Shown: piece by piece, positions 46,376-55,553 of the stretch | Layout: each line of letters starts with the position of its first letter | Numbering within the stretch: position 1 is the stretch's first letter | NCBI GenBank assembly: GCA_026416715.1 | Contig: JAOAEQ010000001.1 | Location: 178,943 to 242,942, forward strand | Length of the DNA stretch: 64,000 nucleotides | Direction of reading: 5' to 3' | Origin: a bacterium | GTDB taxonomy: Bacteria > UBP4 > UBA4092 > JAOAEQ01 | The notes under the pieces: generated by a model | The model's database searches: none | Told to the model about the DNA's origin: nothing | Seen by the model: only the letters and a program-made list of their open reading frames with translations | Position numbers and translations under genes: made by a program

Positions 46376-47173
46376 TTACTCTCGTCCTAATACCGTTTTA
46401 ATAGCAATTTCTATTTGTGAAACATCAACTTCGGTATTTTTACACGGTCCTTCCGGTCGTTTATTCGGAAATCCAAGCACCGGAATATACGGGGCAACAT
46501 CGCGAATTCCGGAAACCAAATCGCGTTCGCAGGCGATAGCAATAATCGTTTTCGGTTTCTTTTTTCGAATCATTTCCCGAGCGACATCTCCGCCACCAGC
46601 AGTGAACATTTCTACTTGATATTTCTCTTTAAGTGCTCGTAATTGCTGGAACATTTCGCGATTCAAACAGCGCGGTAATAGAATCAGTAATTGCGTATGG
46701 TCAATTGGTTTCCGAAGTGAACTGGTTAGGAGATTATGAACTTTCAAGAAAGAATTAGTAACTTTATCTCTAGAAAATCCGACCCAGTTTGCAAGTCGGG
46801 TTGACCAGGGAAGTAACATCCCAAGATAACTCGGGTTCCGGATAAGTTGAATGATAACCGGAGATTCCGTGGTTACTGCAAGCACAAGAATACATAAACA
46901 CAGGGCAACAAACGCAACGAGCAGATAAATGACCACGGTACCAAGTTGAACAACGAGTGTTCCGAATTGGGCTAATCTCGGTTGAATCAACCAATGAAAT
47001 AAAAGCAAACCTAGACCGAGTATAATCAAACTCAAAATAGAAAAAGAAATAAATAATCCTTTACCCGATTCGGTTATTCCCGGGTTAGATTTTCCATCCC
47101 AATCCAGCCATTCATCACCAAGTTGTCGATCGCTAATTTCTGGTGGTTGCGGTAGTTTCGATTCTGGTCTCAT
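46376..47173 (-). CDS. DUF116-family membrane protein
   Basis: A 265-residue protein with two N-terminal membrane segments (about residues 40-110) and a cytoplasmic C-terminal domain typical of DUF116: LLILLPRCLNREMFQQL, TAGGGDVAREMIRKKKP, IAIACERDLVSGIRDV and the end GFPNKRPEGPCKNTEVDVSQ. Cysteines at these sites are conserved in the family and may bind metal. Function unknown. It runs 17 bases ahead of the glycosyltransferase gene, so they are probably cotranscribed, and diverges from lexA. Confidence 0.85.
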   Translation of the reverse strand: MRPESKLPQPPEISDRQLGDEWLDWDGKSNPGITESGKGLFISFSILSLIILGLGLLLFHWLIQPRLAQFGTLVVQLGTVVIYLLVAFVALCLCILVLAVTTESPVIIQLIRNPSYLGMLLPWSTRLANWVGFSRDKVTNSFLKVHNLLTSSLRKPIDHTQLLILLPRCLNREMFQQLRALKEKYQVEMFTAGGGDVAREMIRKKKPKTIIAIACERDLVSGIRDVAPYIPVLGFPNKRPEGPCKNTEVDVSQIEIAIKTVLGRE

Positions 47174-47360
47174 TGCGTAATATTATATATCACTATTATA
47201 GAAGGTAGAAGATTAAGTTATCAAGTCCTATACTTAAAAATCCAAAAAGTAATAGTATCCCAGTCCATTACGTCGCTAATGGCAAGACGGATTATCGACC
47301 TACTCCTAGGGCATGATTTTTGGAGAAAATCAAACGAAGGTTAATCTGGTTCCATTCCGC

Positions 47361-47389
47361 TTGACAACCTAACTAATGTTAGGTATAAT
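47361..47389 (+). promoter_or_regulatory. Consensus sigma-70 promoter of lexA
   Basis: TTGACA (47361-47366) and TATAAT (47384-47389) are both perfect consensus boxes with an ideal 17-base spacer. Transcription should begin near 47396, about 155 bases before the lexA ATG. A promoter this strong usually needs a repressor. Confidence 0.9.
47368..47383 (+). promoter_or_regulatory. Candidate LexA operator (SOS box) CCTAAC-N4-GTTAGG
   Basis: A perfect 6-4-6 palindrome, CCTAACTAATGTTAGG, lies exactly between the -35 and -10 boxes of the lexA promoter. LexA normally represses its own gene from such a site. The sequence differs from the E. coli CTGT-N8-ACAG and the Gram-positive GAAC-N4-GTTC boxes, though it shares the N4 spacing and the half-site end GTT with the latter. 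Confidence 0.7.
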
Positions 47390-47463
47390 AGAATTGAACC
47401 AACCAATCCAAATGTCAAATTTAAAAGCTAAATTACTAGTGTGTCAATGAAAACAGACTACGG

Positions 47464-47533
47464 GCGGGAGTGAATCTGTTTTATGCGGATTCGCCTGAAT
47501 ATGTAACTGGGCGAATCAATGACTTCCTCCCGC
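47464..47533 (+). promoter_or_regulatory. Nested hairpin in the lexA 5' leader
   Basis: GCGGGAG (47464-47470) pairs with CTCCCGC (47527-47533), and inside it GATTCGCC pairs with GGCGAATC. The stem ends 16 bases before the ATG, and the gene has no Shine-Dalgarno sequence, so translation may be structurally controlled. Confidence 0.55.
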
Positions 47534-47549
47534 TTGAAAAGATTCTCCC

Positions 47550-48170
47550 ATGCAAGAGCTAACCGACCGACAACAAGCCATTTTAAATTATATCAAGCAG
47601 TTTATTCGGAAAGAAGGATATCCGCCTACGGTTCGTGAACTCGCTGAGAAATTTGCAATGAAATCATCGAGTATGTTCGACCATTTGAATGCATTGCAAC
47701 GAAAAGGATTGGTGAAGCGGGTATCGCGTAAATCCCGCAGTCTGGAGGTAGCCGAGTTTATCGAATCGAAGCGATCGTTGGCACCGGTCCGTGAGATTCC
47801 GCTTCTCGGGCGAGTATCTGCAGGAAAACCGTTATTTGCGATAGAGAATCTTGATGGAAACCTCTGGCTGGATACATCCTGGATTAAAGCGGAAAAAGTG
47901 TTTGCCTTGAAGGTAAAAGGAGAAAGTATGCAAAATGCGCATATTCTTGATGGCGATATTGTTATGGTTCGGGTGCAACATGATGCGGATAACGGTGATA
48001 TTGTGGTGGTTCTTCTCGGGGACGAAGCAACGGTTAAACGGTTCTATCGGGAAAATGGGCGGATTCGTCTTCAACCGGAGAATCCAAATATGGAACCAAT
48101 TATATTGAATTCAGCTTCTTCTGAATTTACTATATTAGGAAAAGTCATAGGCGTATTTCGGAAATTCTAA
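47550..48170 (+). CDS. lexA: SOS repressor LexA
   Basis: A 206-residue LexA. The winged-helix domain (residues 1-68) includes LTDRQQAILNYIKQFIRKEG and the recognition-helix region MKSSSMFDHLNALQRKG, which differs from both E. coli and Bacillus LexA. The cleavage site Ala-Gly is in GRVSAGKPLF near residue 90. The catalytic Ser is in KGESMQNAH and the Lys in EATVKRF. RecA-stimulated self-cleavage should therefore be intact. It is followed by dinB, probably cotranscribed across a hairpin gap. Confidence 0.96.
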   Translation: MQELTDRQQAILNYIKQFIRKEGYPPTVRELAEKFAMKSSSMFDHLNALQRKGLVKRVSRKSRSLEVAEFIESKRSLAPVREIPLLGRVSAGKPLFAIENLDGNLWLDTSWIKAEKVFALKVKGESMQNAHILDGDIVMVRVQHDADNGDIVVVLLGDEATVKRFYRENGRIRLQPENPNMEPIILNSASSEFTILGKVIGVFRKF

Positions 48171-48185
48171 ATCTTAAAAATCGGG

Positions 48186-48236
48186 TCTCGCAATGACCGC
48201 AAAGAAAAAAAATGAATCTTTGCGTGTGTTGCGAGA
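48186..48236. repeat. Inverted repeat between lexA and dinB
   Basis: TCTCGCAATGACCGCAAAG (48186-48204) pairs with CTTTGCGTGTGTTGCGAGA (48218-48236) at 15 of 19 positions around an A-rich loop. It could reduce read-through from lexA into dinB. Confidence 0.55.
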
Positions 48237-48275
48237 AATGTAGTTTTGACATTTGGCATCTGACATTCTTTGCGT

Positions 48276-49580
48276 ATGCAAAGCTATATTCTCCATATTG
48301 ATATGGACGCATTTTATGCCTCGGTTGAACAACGGGAACGTCCTTGGCTCCGTGGGAAACCAGTTATTGTTGGAAATCACCCGAGTGGACGGGGGGTGGT
48401 TTGTGCAGCGTCATATTCTGCGCGCAAGTTTGGTCTCTATGCCGGAATGCCGTTAACCCGGGCGAAACGGTTGTGTCCTCAAGGTATCTTTCTGCCGGTG
48501 CGAATGGGATTATACGAAGAAGTTTCGATGCAGATTATGTCAATTTTGCGACAATACTCGCCGTTAGTCGAACCGATTTCGTTAGATGAAGCGTATGTAG
48601 ATTTAACAGGAACAGAACGATTATTCGGTCCCCCGATTGAAACCGCCAAACGAATTAAACTCAGGATTAAACAGGAAATCAAATTAACCGCATCGGTTGG
48701 ACTTGCTTCCAATAAATTTCTGGCGAAAGTCGCTTCTGAATTAGATAAACCGGATGGATTTGTGGTTATCCCGCCGGAACAGGAAACAGAAATCCTCTGG
48801 CAACTACCGATTGAAGTTATCTGGGGTGTTGGTCATAAAACAGAAAAGAAACTCCGCGAGTTAGGGTTTGATACCGTTGGCAGTTTAGCCCGAGTATCAC
48901 GGAAGTATCTGCAATCTCTGTTGGGTAAACCGGGGGAAACTATCCATAAACTCGCTTGCGGAATTGATGACCGTAAAGTTGACCCCAGTCTGAAAGAATA
49001 TATCAGTGCGCATCGACCCGGAGTCCGTGAACGAACCAATCCGGAGCTCGAACTTGCATTGCCGAAATCGTGCGGTCATTCGGTCACGTTCGAAAAAGAT
49101 TATACTGACTGTGTGCCAGTCTATGCGATGCTATTAAATCTTGCTGAAAAAGTCGGGTATCGGCTGCGGAAAATGCGTTTGGTAGGAAAAACGGTTACCG
49201 TATGTATCCGGTTCGCAGATTTTTCTACATTCGCCCATGCGAAAACCCTTGAGTATGAAACGAATCAAGGGTATCAGATTTATTCTTGTGGATTAGAACT
49301 ACTGCGAGAAATGGGAGTTGTTATCACCTCGCTATCCAAGAGCGAAACTAATCAGCCGATACGGTTCAAACAACCAGTTCGATTGATTGGCATTTCGGTC
49401 TCCAACCTGACCCAAGATAATGAAGAACAACTATGGTTATTCGATCAATCACCTTTTGGTGGAGAACGAGGACGACGACTATATAAAGCAATCGATACAT
49501 TACAGGAGAAGTTCGGCGAGAGAATTGTTTATCGGGCAAGTCTGCGGTATCCGGAAAAAACGGTTTACCAATGGAACTGA
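48276..49580 (+). CDS. dinB: DNA polymerase IV (Y-family)
   Basis: A 434-residue translesion polymerase. ILHIDMDAFYASVEQRERP at the start and SLDEAYVDLTGTERLFGP near residue 104 supply the three metal-binding acidic residues. The steric-gate region and thumb helix-hairpin-helix (IWGVGHKTEKKLRELGFDTV) and little-finger domain follow. It is an expected SOS gene, and its place after lexA suggests joint induction. The start is the ATG at 48276; an upstream TTG is open. The C-terminus after QLWLFD lacks an obvious clamp-binding QxxLxLF motif elsewhere, so QLWLFD itself may serve. Confidence 0.95.
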   Translation: MQSYILHIDMDAFYASVEQRERPWLRGKPVIVGNHPSGRGVVCAASYSARKFGLYAGMPLTRAKRLCPQGIFLPVRMGLYEEVSMQIMSILRQYSPLVEPISLDEAYVDLTGTERLFGPPIETAKRIKLRIKQEIKLTASVGLASNKFLAKVASELDKPDGFVVIPPEQETEILWQLPIEVIWGVGHKTEKKLRELGFDTVGSLARVSRKYLQSLLGKPGETIHKLACGIDDRKVDPSLKEYISAHRPGVRERTNPELELALPKSCGHSVTFEKDYTDCVPVYAMLLNLAEKVGYRLRKMRLVGKTVTVCIRFADFSTFAHAKTLEYETNQGYQIYSCGLELLREMGVVITSLSKSETNQPIRFKQPVRLIGISVSNLTQDNEEQLWLFDQSPFGGERGRRLYKAIDTLQEKFGERIVYRASLRYPEKTVYQWN

Positions 49581-49613
49581 GAAATCAAGTACGAATAACC
49601 AAAGGTAAATCCA

Positions 49614-49730
49614 AATATAGAGTAGGTGGTAGATGATTCCTTTTACCTCAAAGTTCTTATTCGTTACTCTATATTCTAATGTATTAGGTTGCTCATATTC
49701 TGATATGATAATACTCGATTCTCTATATTC
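49614..49730. repeat. CTCTATATTC repeats downstream of dinB
   Basis: AATATAGAGTA (49614-49624) is the exact complement of TACTCTATATT (49665-49675), and CTCTATATTC recurs at 49721-49730. The arms also contain GGTAAA and TTTACC. The repeats fill the 180-base gap between dinB and the membrane-protein gene. Confidence 0.5.
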
Positions 49731-49760
49731 AAGTGGTTGATTGATATCCAATTGTACCGT

Positions 49761-50498
49761 ATGAATATTGCAAAAATGTTTGGTTCGAAGGCAAGTTATT
49801 TTTATTTAGGAGTAGTAGCGATTATCAGTTGTTTGTTCGGGGTAATCCTTCCCGGAAAATGGTTTCTTCCGCTACTCAATACTCTCGGAATATATCCTTT
49901 GTACGTTTATAATCTAAAAGAGCAAAGATACACCCGCGGGTTTATCCAGATGCTACTCTGGGCGGGAGTAATGTCTATTACCGTTATTCTATTGACCTAT
50001 TATTTCAATCCGACGATTCACGCGAAAATCCTTCGCGGAGAAGCATATCGGAACGAGATGTTCTCTTGGATTCGGACTGGTGTCGGAGAAGAAAGTTCGC
50101 CGAGCCAATTCATTCCGAAACAGCTGATGCATTTTATCCTGTTTTCACTTTTAACCATTCTAACCGGCGGATTCGCCGCGTTATTCTTCGGTGCTGTTCT
50201 GTTAAATTATATGAATTTTTATGTCGGCAGTCTCTTTCTCCATACCACGAACCCTTTTCTAACCATTTTATTTTCCTGGCAACCTTGGGCAATTGTTCGG
50301 GTTGTTGGATATATTGCAACCGCTATAGGATTATCCGAGTTATTCTACAGTTACGTTCTAAACCGCCAGCAACGAATCGAGATAATTAAAAAGTATTGTA
50401 TCTGGGGAGTAGGACTCATTTCCCTTGATTTACTCCTTAAAACCCTCCTTGCACCAACCTGGCAGAAAGTCTTACAGAAGATTATTTCAGGATTCTAG
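49761..50498 (+). CDS. Polytopic membrane protein of unknown function
   Basis: A 245-residue inner-membrane protein with about six hydrophobic segments (residues 10-30, 30-50, 55-80, 115-140, 145-165 and 170-230). No catalytic motif stands out. The overall pattern, a hydrophobic core with a short amphipathic start and a final KTLLAPTWQKVLQKI helix, is reminiscent of the loose Yip1-like group, but I cannot assign it firmly. It is on the opposite strand from, and converges with, the HD-GYP signalling genes. Confidence 0.6.
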   Translation: MNIAKMFGSKASYFYLGVVAIISCLFGVILPGKWFLPLLNTLGIYPLYVYNLKEQRYTRGFIQMLLWAGVMSITVILLTYYFNPTIHAKILRGEAYRNEMFSWIRTGVGEESSPSQFIPKQLMHFILFSLLTILTGGFAALFFGAVLLNYMNFYVGSLFLHTTNPFLTILFSWQPWAIVRVVGYIATAIGLSELFYSYVLNRQQRIEIIKKYCIWGVGLISLDLLLKTLLAPTWQKVLQKIISGF

Positions 50499-50567
50499 TC
50501 TGGTTTCGCTACCAAGAATATATAGTAAGAAAGTGGGCGGGTAAGGGTTGGATACTTCAATCTCTTG

Positions 50568-53500
50568 TTATAGGAACGTGAAGTTTTTCTCTCGGAAAAG
50601 AGCAATACAGATATCAACGATTCGCGCGTCATAAAGGATATGGCAATTTTTTGCAATTTCATCTAACGCTACTTCAACACCGAGCATCGGACGATATGGA
50701 CGATTTGATGCCATTGCTTCAACCACATCTGCAACCGCAATTATTTTTGCTTCTAATAAAATTGCTTCTTCAGGTAACCCTTTTGGATATCCGGAACCGT
50801 TCAGCCGTTCGTGATGCTGGAAAACTATCTGTGCTACCGGCCAAGGGAATTCGATTCCTTTCAAAATATCATATCCACTCTCCGCATGAGTTTTAATTAA
50901 ATTAAATTCTAGTTCCGTTAGTTTTGTCGGTTTCGTTAATATTTCTGCAGGAATATACATTTTCCCGATATCGTGGAGTATTCCAGCAACGCGAATCCCC
51001 TCGATTTGTTGGGAAGATAATTGTAACGCTTGAGCGATCGCTACCGCCAATTTTGCTACGCCACGCTGATGCCCCGCAGTATATGGATCACGTTTTTCTA
51101 CGGTCTCGGCAATTGCACCTACCGTCCCCTCCAATGCACGTCGTACCTGCTCGAAACTATTTCGCAATGCTACTTCCGCTTGTTTTCGGTCAGTAATATC
51201 CTGTAAGAAACCAAGCGACCCGGTTCGCTTACCGGTTGCATCAAAAAGATGAATGGAAGAATCTGATAACCATCTTGTCTTCCCGGTTTTAGTTGTAATT
51301 TTATACTCCGCTCGCCATTTCTTATATGCTCCATTTCGGGCACGTTGCGATACTATCTCTAGCGGCAATCCCGTATCTTCACCATATACTATTGTCTCTT
51401 GAATTAATGACCGCCAGATTTGCGGTGTTATTTCCAGTGTGGTATACTCAGTCAGCCGCTCTATTCCCTCTCCGATAAAAATATATCGGTTAGTAATATA
51501 ATCCAGTAGGTACGGCACCGCATCCGCTTGAATTAATGCCTGACGATATAGTTCGTGGGTTTCGCGCTGTTTTTCTTCAGCTAATTTTCGGTCAGTAATA
51601 TCTTGGAGAAAACCGAGGAATCCGGTAACATTTCCTTGTGCATCGAATAATTGGATTGCTGAATCAGTTAACCATTTCGTTTCACCAGATTTCGTTGTAA
51701 TCCGATACTCCGCACGCCATTTGTTTATTTTTCCAGCGCGCGCTAGTTTCCCTGCTTCGTCAATTGGCATCCCAACCGTTTCTCCCAGCATAACCACCTC
51801 TTGAATTAGTGTTTTCCAGAGTGATGGGGTAAATTCTGCTACGGGATAACCAGTTAGGTATTCTATTCGTTCTCCCATAAATCCATAGCAATTATTCACA
51901 TAATCGAAAAAATACGGCACCGCATCCGCCTGACTGATAGCTTCCTGATATAATTCATGGGTTCTTCGGATAGTTTCTTCTGCGCGTTTATGTTCGGTGA
52001 TATCCTGCAAGATACCCAATGAACCGATTGCTTTACCGGTTTCATCACGGAGTTGTATTGAAGCATCGGATAACCATTTAGTTTCTCCGGATTTTGTCGT
52101 AATGCGATATTCTGCATGCCATTGTTTAATTTCCCCTGCTCGAATCTGCTGTATCGCCTCCTCAGTTGATAATCCAGCGGCTTCGCCGTATAAAATTGAT
52201 TCTTGGACGAGCTTGTCGAATAATTGCGCCGTAAATTCTTCTTTTGAATATCCGGTTAGGGTTTCTATTTCTTCACCAACGATAGTAAATTCATTGGTGA
52301 GATAATCGCGTTGATATGGTACTGCTTTTGCTTGGGTAATAACTTTAAGATACCGCTGATGCGTTTCAAATAACTCTGCTTCCGCTCGATTTCGTTCCTC
52401 TGCAGCTAATGCGAGGGAGACCATATCAGCAACCTGCGCAGCAAACTCCTGTTCTTCCACAGTCCATTCGCGAATTGAACCGGTATGCTCATGGCAGAGA
52501 ATCCCTACAACCACGCCACGAAGTCGAACCGGAACATCGAGCATAGCCATTATTCGCAGCGGTTTTAGATATCCTTCGTTAAATTCGTTTGTTCGCAAAT
52601 CATTCTGTGCATCTGATGCAGCAATCATTCGATTTTCGTCCAGCGCACGGAAATATCGCGGATATCTTATACTCTGCAACTGCTGTCCCTGCTGATGTGT
52701 GTGATCAGCTAAGCAATACAAATCCTTACAAATTATTTCGTTCCGTTCCCTATTAAATTGCCAGAAACTTACCCGAGCGATATTCAGAGTTTGTGCGTCA
52801 ATTTCTGTAATACGGTTTAACGCTAGATCTAAACTAGAAAATTCCATTTTCGCTAAGGATAATAACGCAGATTGATATCGAACTAATTGTTCCTGCTTGT
52901 GTTTGTCAACGAGTTCTCTCTGTTTCAATTCAGTAACATCCTGCATAACCTGAACAGCACCAAGTAATGCTCCGGTAGCATCAACCATCGGGTCAACCGT
53001 AATATCAAACCACCGGCGGTTAATGAATATCGTTCCCAATTCCCGTTTTCGCGTTCGATGTATTCGTATAAATGGAAAATCTGCCGGCGGTTCTTGATTG
53101 CCGAAAAACAATTCACAAACATTCTTCCCTAAAATTTCGAGAAATGGACGCTGGAGATACTCGCAAAACGCAACGTTGCAGCGGATGATATTTCCATTTG
53201 CATCTAATAGACAAATCAAATCTCGCATCGCATCGAACGTGGTTCGCCACTGATTTACCGCTAATGCTAGCGCTTCTTCGGTTTTTTTCTGCTGTATCGC
53301 ACTGGTAAAGATTTCACCAACAATCCGCAATAACGCAACCTCGTCCGCTAACCACCTTCTTTCTTTTTTAACCGAATCGAACCCTACAAATCCAATTATG
53401 GTTTTCTTATAGACTAACGGAACCACAAGCAGTGATTGAATATTTTCCGTTAGAAACTCTTGTTTTTCCGCTTCTGCTTCTCTAGGTAAATCGACTACTC

Positions 53501-55391
53501 GCGATATATTGATTTCTTCACGTTGATTCAGTTTCCGTAGCAGCCATGGAAAGGTATCGGTTGGAATATTTTGTAATCGGGTCTTTTTAGAAGAAATATC
53601 TGGCGCACACCATTCATGCGTATTCGACATATATTCACCATCTTCAGAAAACAGAAATACATAACTCCGGTCAACCGCGACGAAGGTTCCGATAACCTGA
53701 AGCGCGTTTTGGAGCGCAGAATCAATTTCTCCAGAAGGAAGATTGATGAACTGGTTGGAAACCGAAATAATCAAATTTTCGAGTTCGATATGGCGGAGTA
53801 GGTCGGTTTCTGTCTTTTTTCGTTCGGTGATATCATAGGTGATTTCGAGAATAGCTGTCGGTTGATGTTGTTCATTGCGAATGTAAGCCGTTGAAACCCA
53901 GCTCGGAAAGAATGTTCCGTCTTTCCGTTTATTCCAGAGTTCACCGTGCCAGAATCCTTTTTGGATTGTGTCCGCCAGTATAGAATGTGTGAATTTCTGT
54001 TGTTCAAATTCTGGAACCAGAATTTCCCGAGGTTTTCCGAGTATTTCTTCTTGGGTATATCCATAGTTTTTTTCAAATGGTTCATTGACAAAAATAATTC
54101 GGTTCTGCATATCGGTTATGATGACACAATCATTAACGCTTCGAACCGCATTGGAAAGCAAGCGAATCTTTTCTTCCGATTGAATGCGTGCGGTTACATC
54201 CTGTGCTAAAACCAGTTCTGCCGGTCTACCAGAATAGAGAAGGGTATGCGATGTTATTTCTACATAGATAATACTTCCATCTTTTGTCCGATGCCGCCAT
54301 AGACCGGATTCATCTAATCCCACGGTAATATGGGCAAGATTGGAGAGCAACGATGGAATATCTTCTTCGAACCAGATTTCTTTTATCGTCATTTGCAGGA
54401 ATTCTTCTCGGGTATATCCATATCGAGCAACTGCTGCATCATTCACGGCGAGAAATTGCAACGTCGCTAAATCATAGACCCACATCGGTAGCGGATTACT
54501 TTCAAAAAGAAGACGATATCGCGTTTCCGATTCCTGAATCGCCTGAATTGTTTGCTCTCGTTCAGTAATATTTTCAACTGTAGCGAGCATACCCTCGAAC
54601 TCGCCGAATGGGTTAAACAACGGTATTCCGTTAATTGAAAGAAAAACCCGATTGCCATTAGGCCATTCAATGGCGTGACGAATATCGAAAACCGGTTTAT
54701 GGGTAGTCTTAACCTTAAAAAATGGTAGCTCGCTCTCCGGAAACGGTTGCCCGTTGAAATCGGTTATTTTCCATTCCGGAGCATTATAGGTTCGCTGAAG
54801 TATATGCGATTTTTTTAACCCGAGCACTTTTTCAGCTTGTGCATTCGCGTAGGTGATTTGTCCTGAACGGTTGACAATGGCAATACCTACCGGATTCATA
54901 TCAATAATCTGACGGGTTAGTTCACGGTTCGCAAGAATTCGTTCGATAGCGTTATCTTTTTCCGGTTCAGATTGTTTTTTCTCTGCTATTGTTCGAACTA
55001 GGGAAGGCAGTTTCTGTAACTGCGATTTTAATATGCAATCATCTGCACCAGCTTTCATGAATTCACTGGCAAGTTCTTCCGATAACGATTGGGTAACCAA
55101 AATAAACGGAATACTTTGGTTACTCTTTTTCAACAGATGTAATGCGGTCAGCCCATCGAATTCCGGTAATGTATAATCGGAAATAACAAGGTCGGGATTA
55201 AACCTTTTCAGTTCTTGTAAAAATGCAAGTTTAGTTTCAACCCGAGAAAGAAAAAAATGTATCCCGGCTTGTTTGAGGTTCCGCTCAATGAGCAATGCAT
55301 CATCGTCATTGTCTTCAACTAACAGAATATGCACCAGCTTTTTCAAGGTCGGTTCCGGTTTAGATTTAGATTTGGTTACTCTTCGTGGCAT
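50568..55391 (-). CDS. Receiver-PAS-GAF-HD-GYP c-di-GMP phosphodiesterase
   Basis: A 1607-residue cytoplasmic signalling protein without membrane segments. It begins with a receiver domain (VHILLVEDNDDDALLIE, acceptor Asp in LVISDYTLPEFDG). Three PAS domains, a GAF-like domain (residues 540-690), another PAS and a second GAF follow. Next come three tandem, very similar PAS units (about residues 990-1400) and a complete HD-GYP domain (AGILHDIGKMYIPAEILTKP, then VFQHHERLNGSGYPKGL). HD-GYP enzymes degrade cyclic di-GMP. The ATG at 55391 is the start of MPRRVTKSK; the frame opens upstream to 55454. Many sensory inputs appear to converge on one output. Confidence 0.93.
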   Translation of the reverse strand: MPRRVTKSKSKPEPTLKKLVHILLVEDNDDDALLIERNLKQAGIHFFLSRVETKLAFLQELKRFNPDLVISDYTLPEFDGLTALHLLKKSNQSIPFILVTQSLSEELASEFMKAGADDCILKSQLQKLPSLVRTIAEKKQSEPEKDNAIERILANRELTRQIIDMNPVGIAIVNRSGQITYANAQAEKVLGLKKSHILQRTYNAPEWKITDFNGQPFPESELPFFKVKTTHKPVFDIRHAIEWPNGNRVFLSINGIPLFNPFGEFEGMLATVENITEREQTIQAIQESETRYRLLFESNPLPMWVYDLATLQFLAVNDAAVARYGYTREEFLQMTIKEIWFEEDIPSLLSNLAHITVGLDESGLWRHRTKDGSIIYVEITSHTLLYSGRPAELVLAQDVTARIQSEEKIRLLSNAVRSVNDCVIITDMQNRIIFVNEPFEKNYGYTQEEILGKPREILVPEFEQQKFTHSILADTIQKGFWHGELWNKRKDGTFFPSWVSTAYIRNEQHQPTAILEITYDITERKKTETDLLRHIELENLIISVSNQFINLPSGEIDSALQNALQVIGTFVAVDRSYVFLFSEDGEYMSNTHEWCAPDISSKKTRLQNIPTDTFPWLLRKLNQREEINISRVVDLPREAEAEKQEFLTENIQSLLVVPLVYKKTIIGFVGFDSVKKERRWLADEVALLRIVGEIFTSAIQQKKTEEALALAVNQWRTTFDAMRDLICLLDANGNIIRCNVAFCEYLQRPFLEILGKNVCELFFGNQEPPADFPFIRIHRTRKRELGTIFINRRWFDITVDPMVDATGALLGAVQVMQDVTELKQRELVDKHKQEQLVRYQSALLSLAKMEFSSLDLALNRITEIDAQTLNIARVSFWQFNRERNEIICKDLYCLADHTHQQGQQLQSIRYPRYFRALDENRMIAASDAQNDLRTNEFNEGYLKPLRIMAMLDVPVRLRGVVVGILCHEHTGSIREWTVEEQEFAAQVADMVSLALAAEERNRAEAELFETHQRYLKVITQAKAVPYQRDYLTNEFTIVGEEIETLTGYSKEEFTAQLFDKLVQESILYGEAAGLSTEEAIQQIRAGEIKQWHAEYRITTKSGETKWLSDASIQLRDETGKAIGSLGILQDITEHKRAEETIRRTHELYQEAISQADAVPYFFDYVNNCYGFMGERIEYLTGYPVAEFTPSLWKTLIQEVVMLGETVGMPIDEAGKLARAGKINKWRAEYRITTKSGETKWLTDSAIQLFDAQGNVTGFLGFLQDITDRKLAEEKQRETHELYRQALIQADAVPYLLDYITNRYIFIGEGIERLTEYTTLEITPQIWRSLIQETIVYGEDTGLPLEIVSQRARNGAYKKWRAEYKITTKTGKTRWLSDSSIHLFDATGKRTGSLGFLQDITDRKQAEVALRNSFEQVRRALEGTVGAIAETVEKRDPYTAGHQRGVAKLAVAIAQALQLSSQQIEGIRVAGILHDIGKMYIPAEILTKPTKLTELEFNLIKTHAESGYDILKGIEFPWPVAQIVFQHHERLNGSGYPKGLPEEAILLEAKIIAVADVVEAMASNRPYRPMLGVEVALDEIAKNCHILYDARIVDICIALFREKNFTFL
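51190..52365 (-). repeat. Three tandem PAS-coding repeats within the HD-GYP gene
   Basis: Units of about 135 codons occupy roughly 52365-51970, 51969-51565 and 51564-51190. Each carries the motif ITTKSGETKWLSD or a close variant and ends with ...GFLQDITDRK. Protein similarity is much higher between units than with other PAS domains of the protein, so they arose by recent internal duplication. Confidence 0.8.
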
Positions 55392-55553
55392 ATCTTTAAC
55401 AATAGTTCGAAAATTAAAATCGTTAACCACAAAAACGATCAATAGATTCACCAAGAACGCTCAGCGATTGCGTGTTTTCTATAGTACTTTTGCGGGTTTA
55501 TGCAGCAAACGCTGCGGTCAGTTTCATCTTTGGTTCGGATTTGTTGCTCTCAA

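Larger units (their letters stand above)
47174..47549. other. Divergent region between DUF116 and lexA, including the lexA leader
   Basis: 376 bases without a gene. The left part holds two short stems, CCATTA-CGTCGC-TAATGG (47265-47282) and GATTTT-TGGAG-AAAATC (47315-47331). The centre carries the consensus lexA promoter and palindrome, and the right part is a roughly 155-base leader containing a large nested hairpin. No small ORF or known riboswitch was recognised. Confidence 0.6.

Noticed and set aside
47174..47360. Second LexA box upstream of the DUF116 gene
   Set aside because: Short palindromes occur at 47265 and 47315 but do not match CCTAAC-N4-GTTAGG.
49761..50498. Assignment as a Yip1-domain protein
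   Set aside because: Only the hydrophobic pattern is suggestive; no family motif could be read with confidence.
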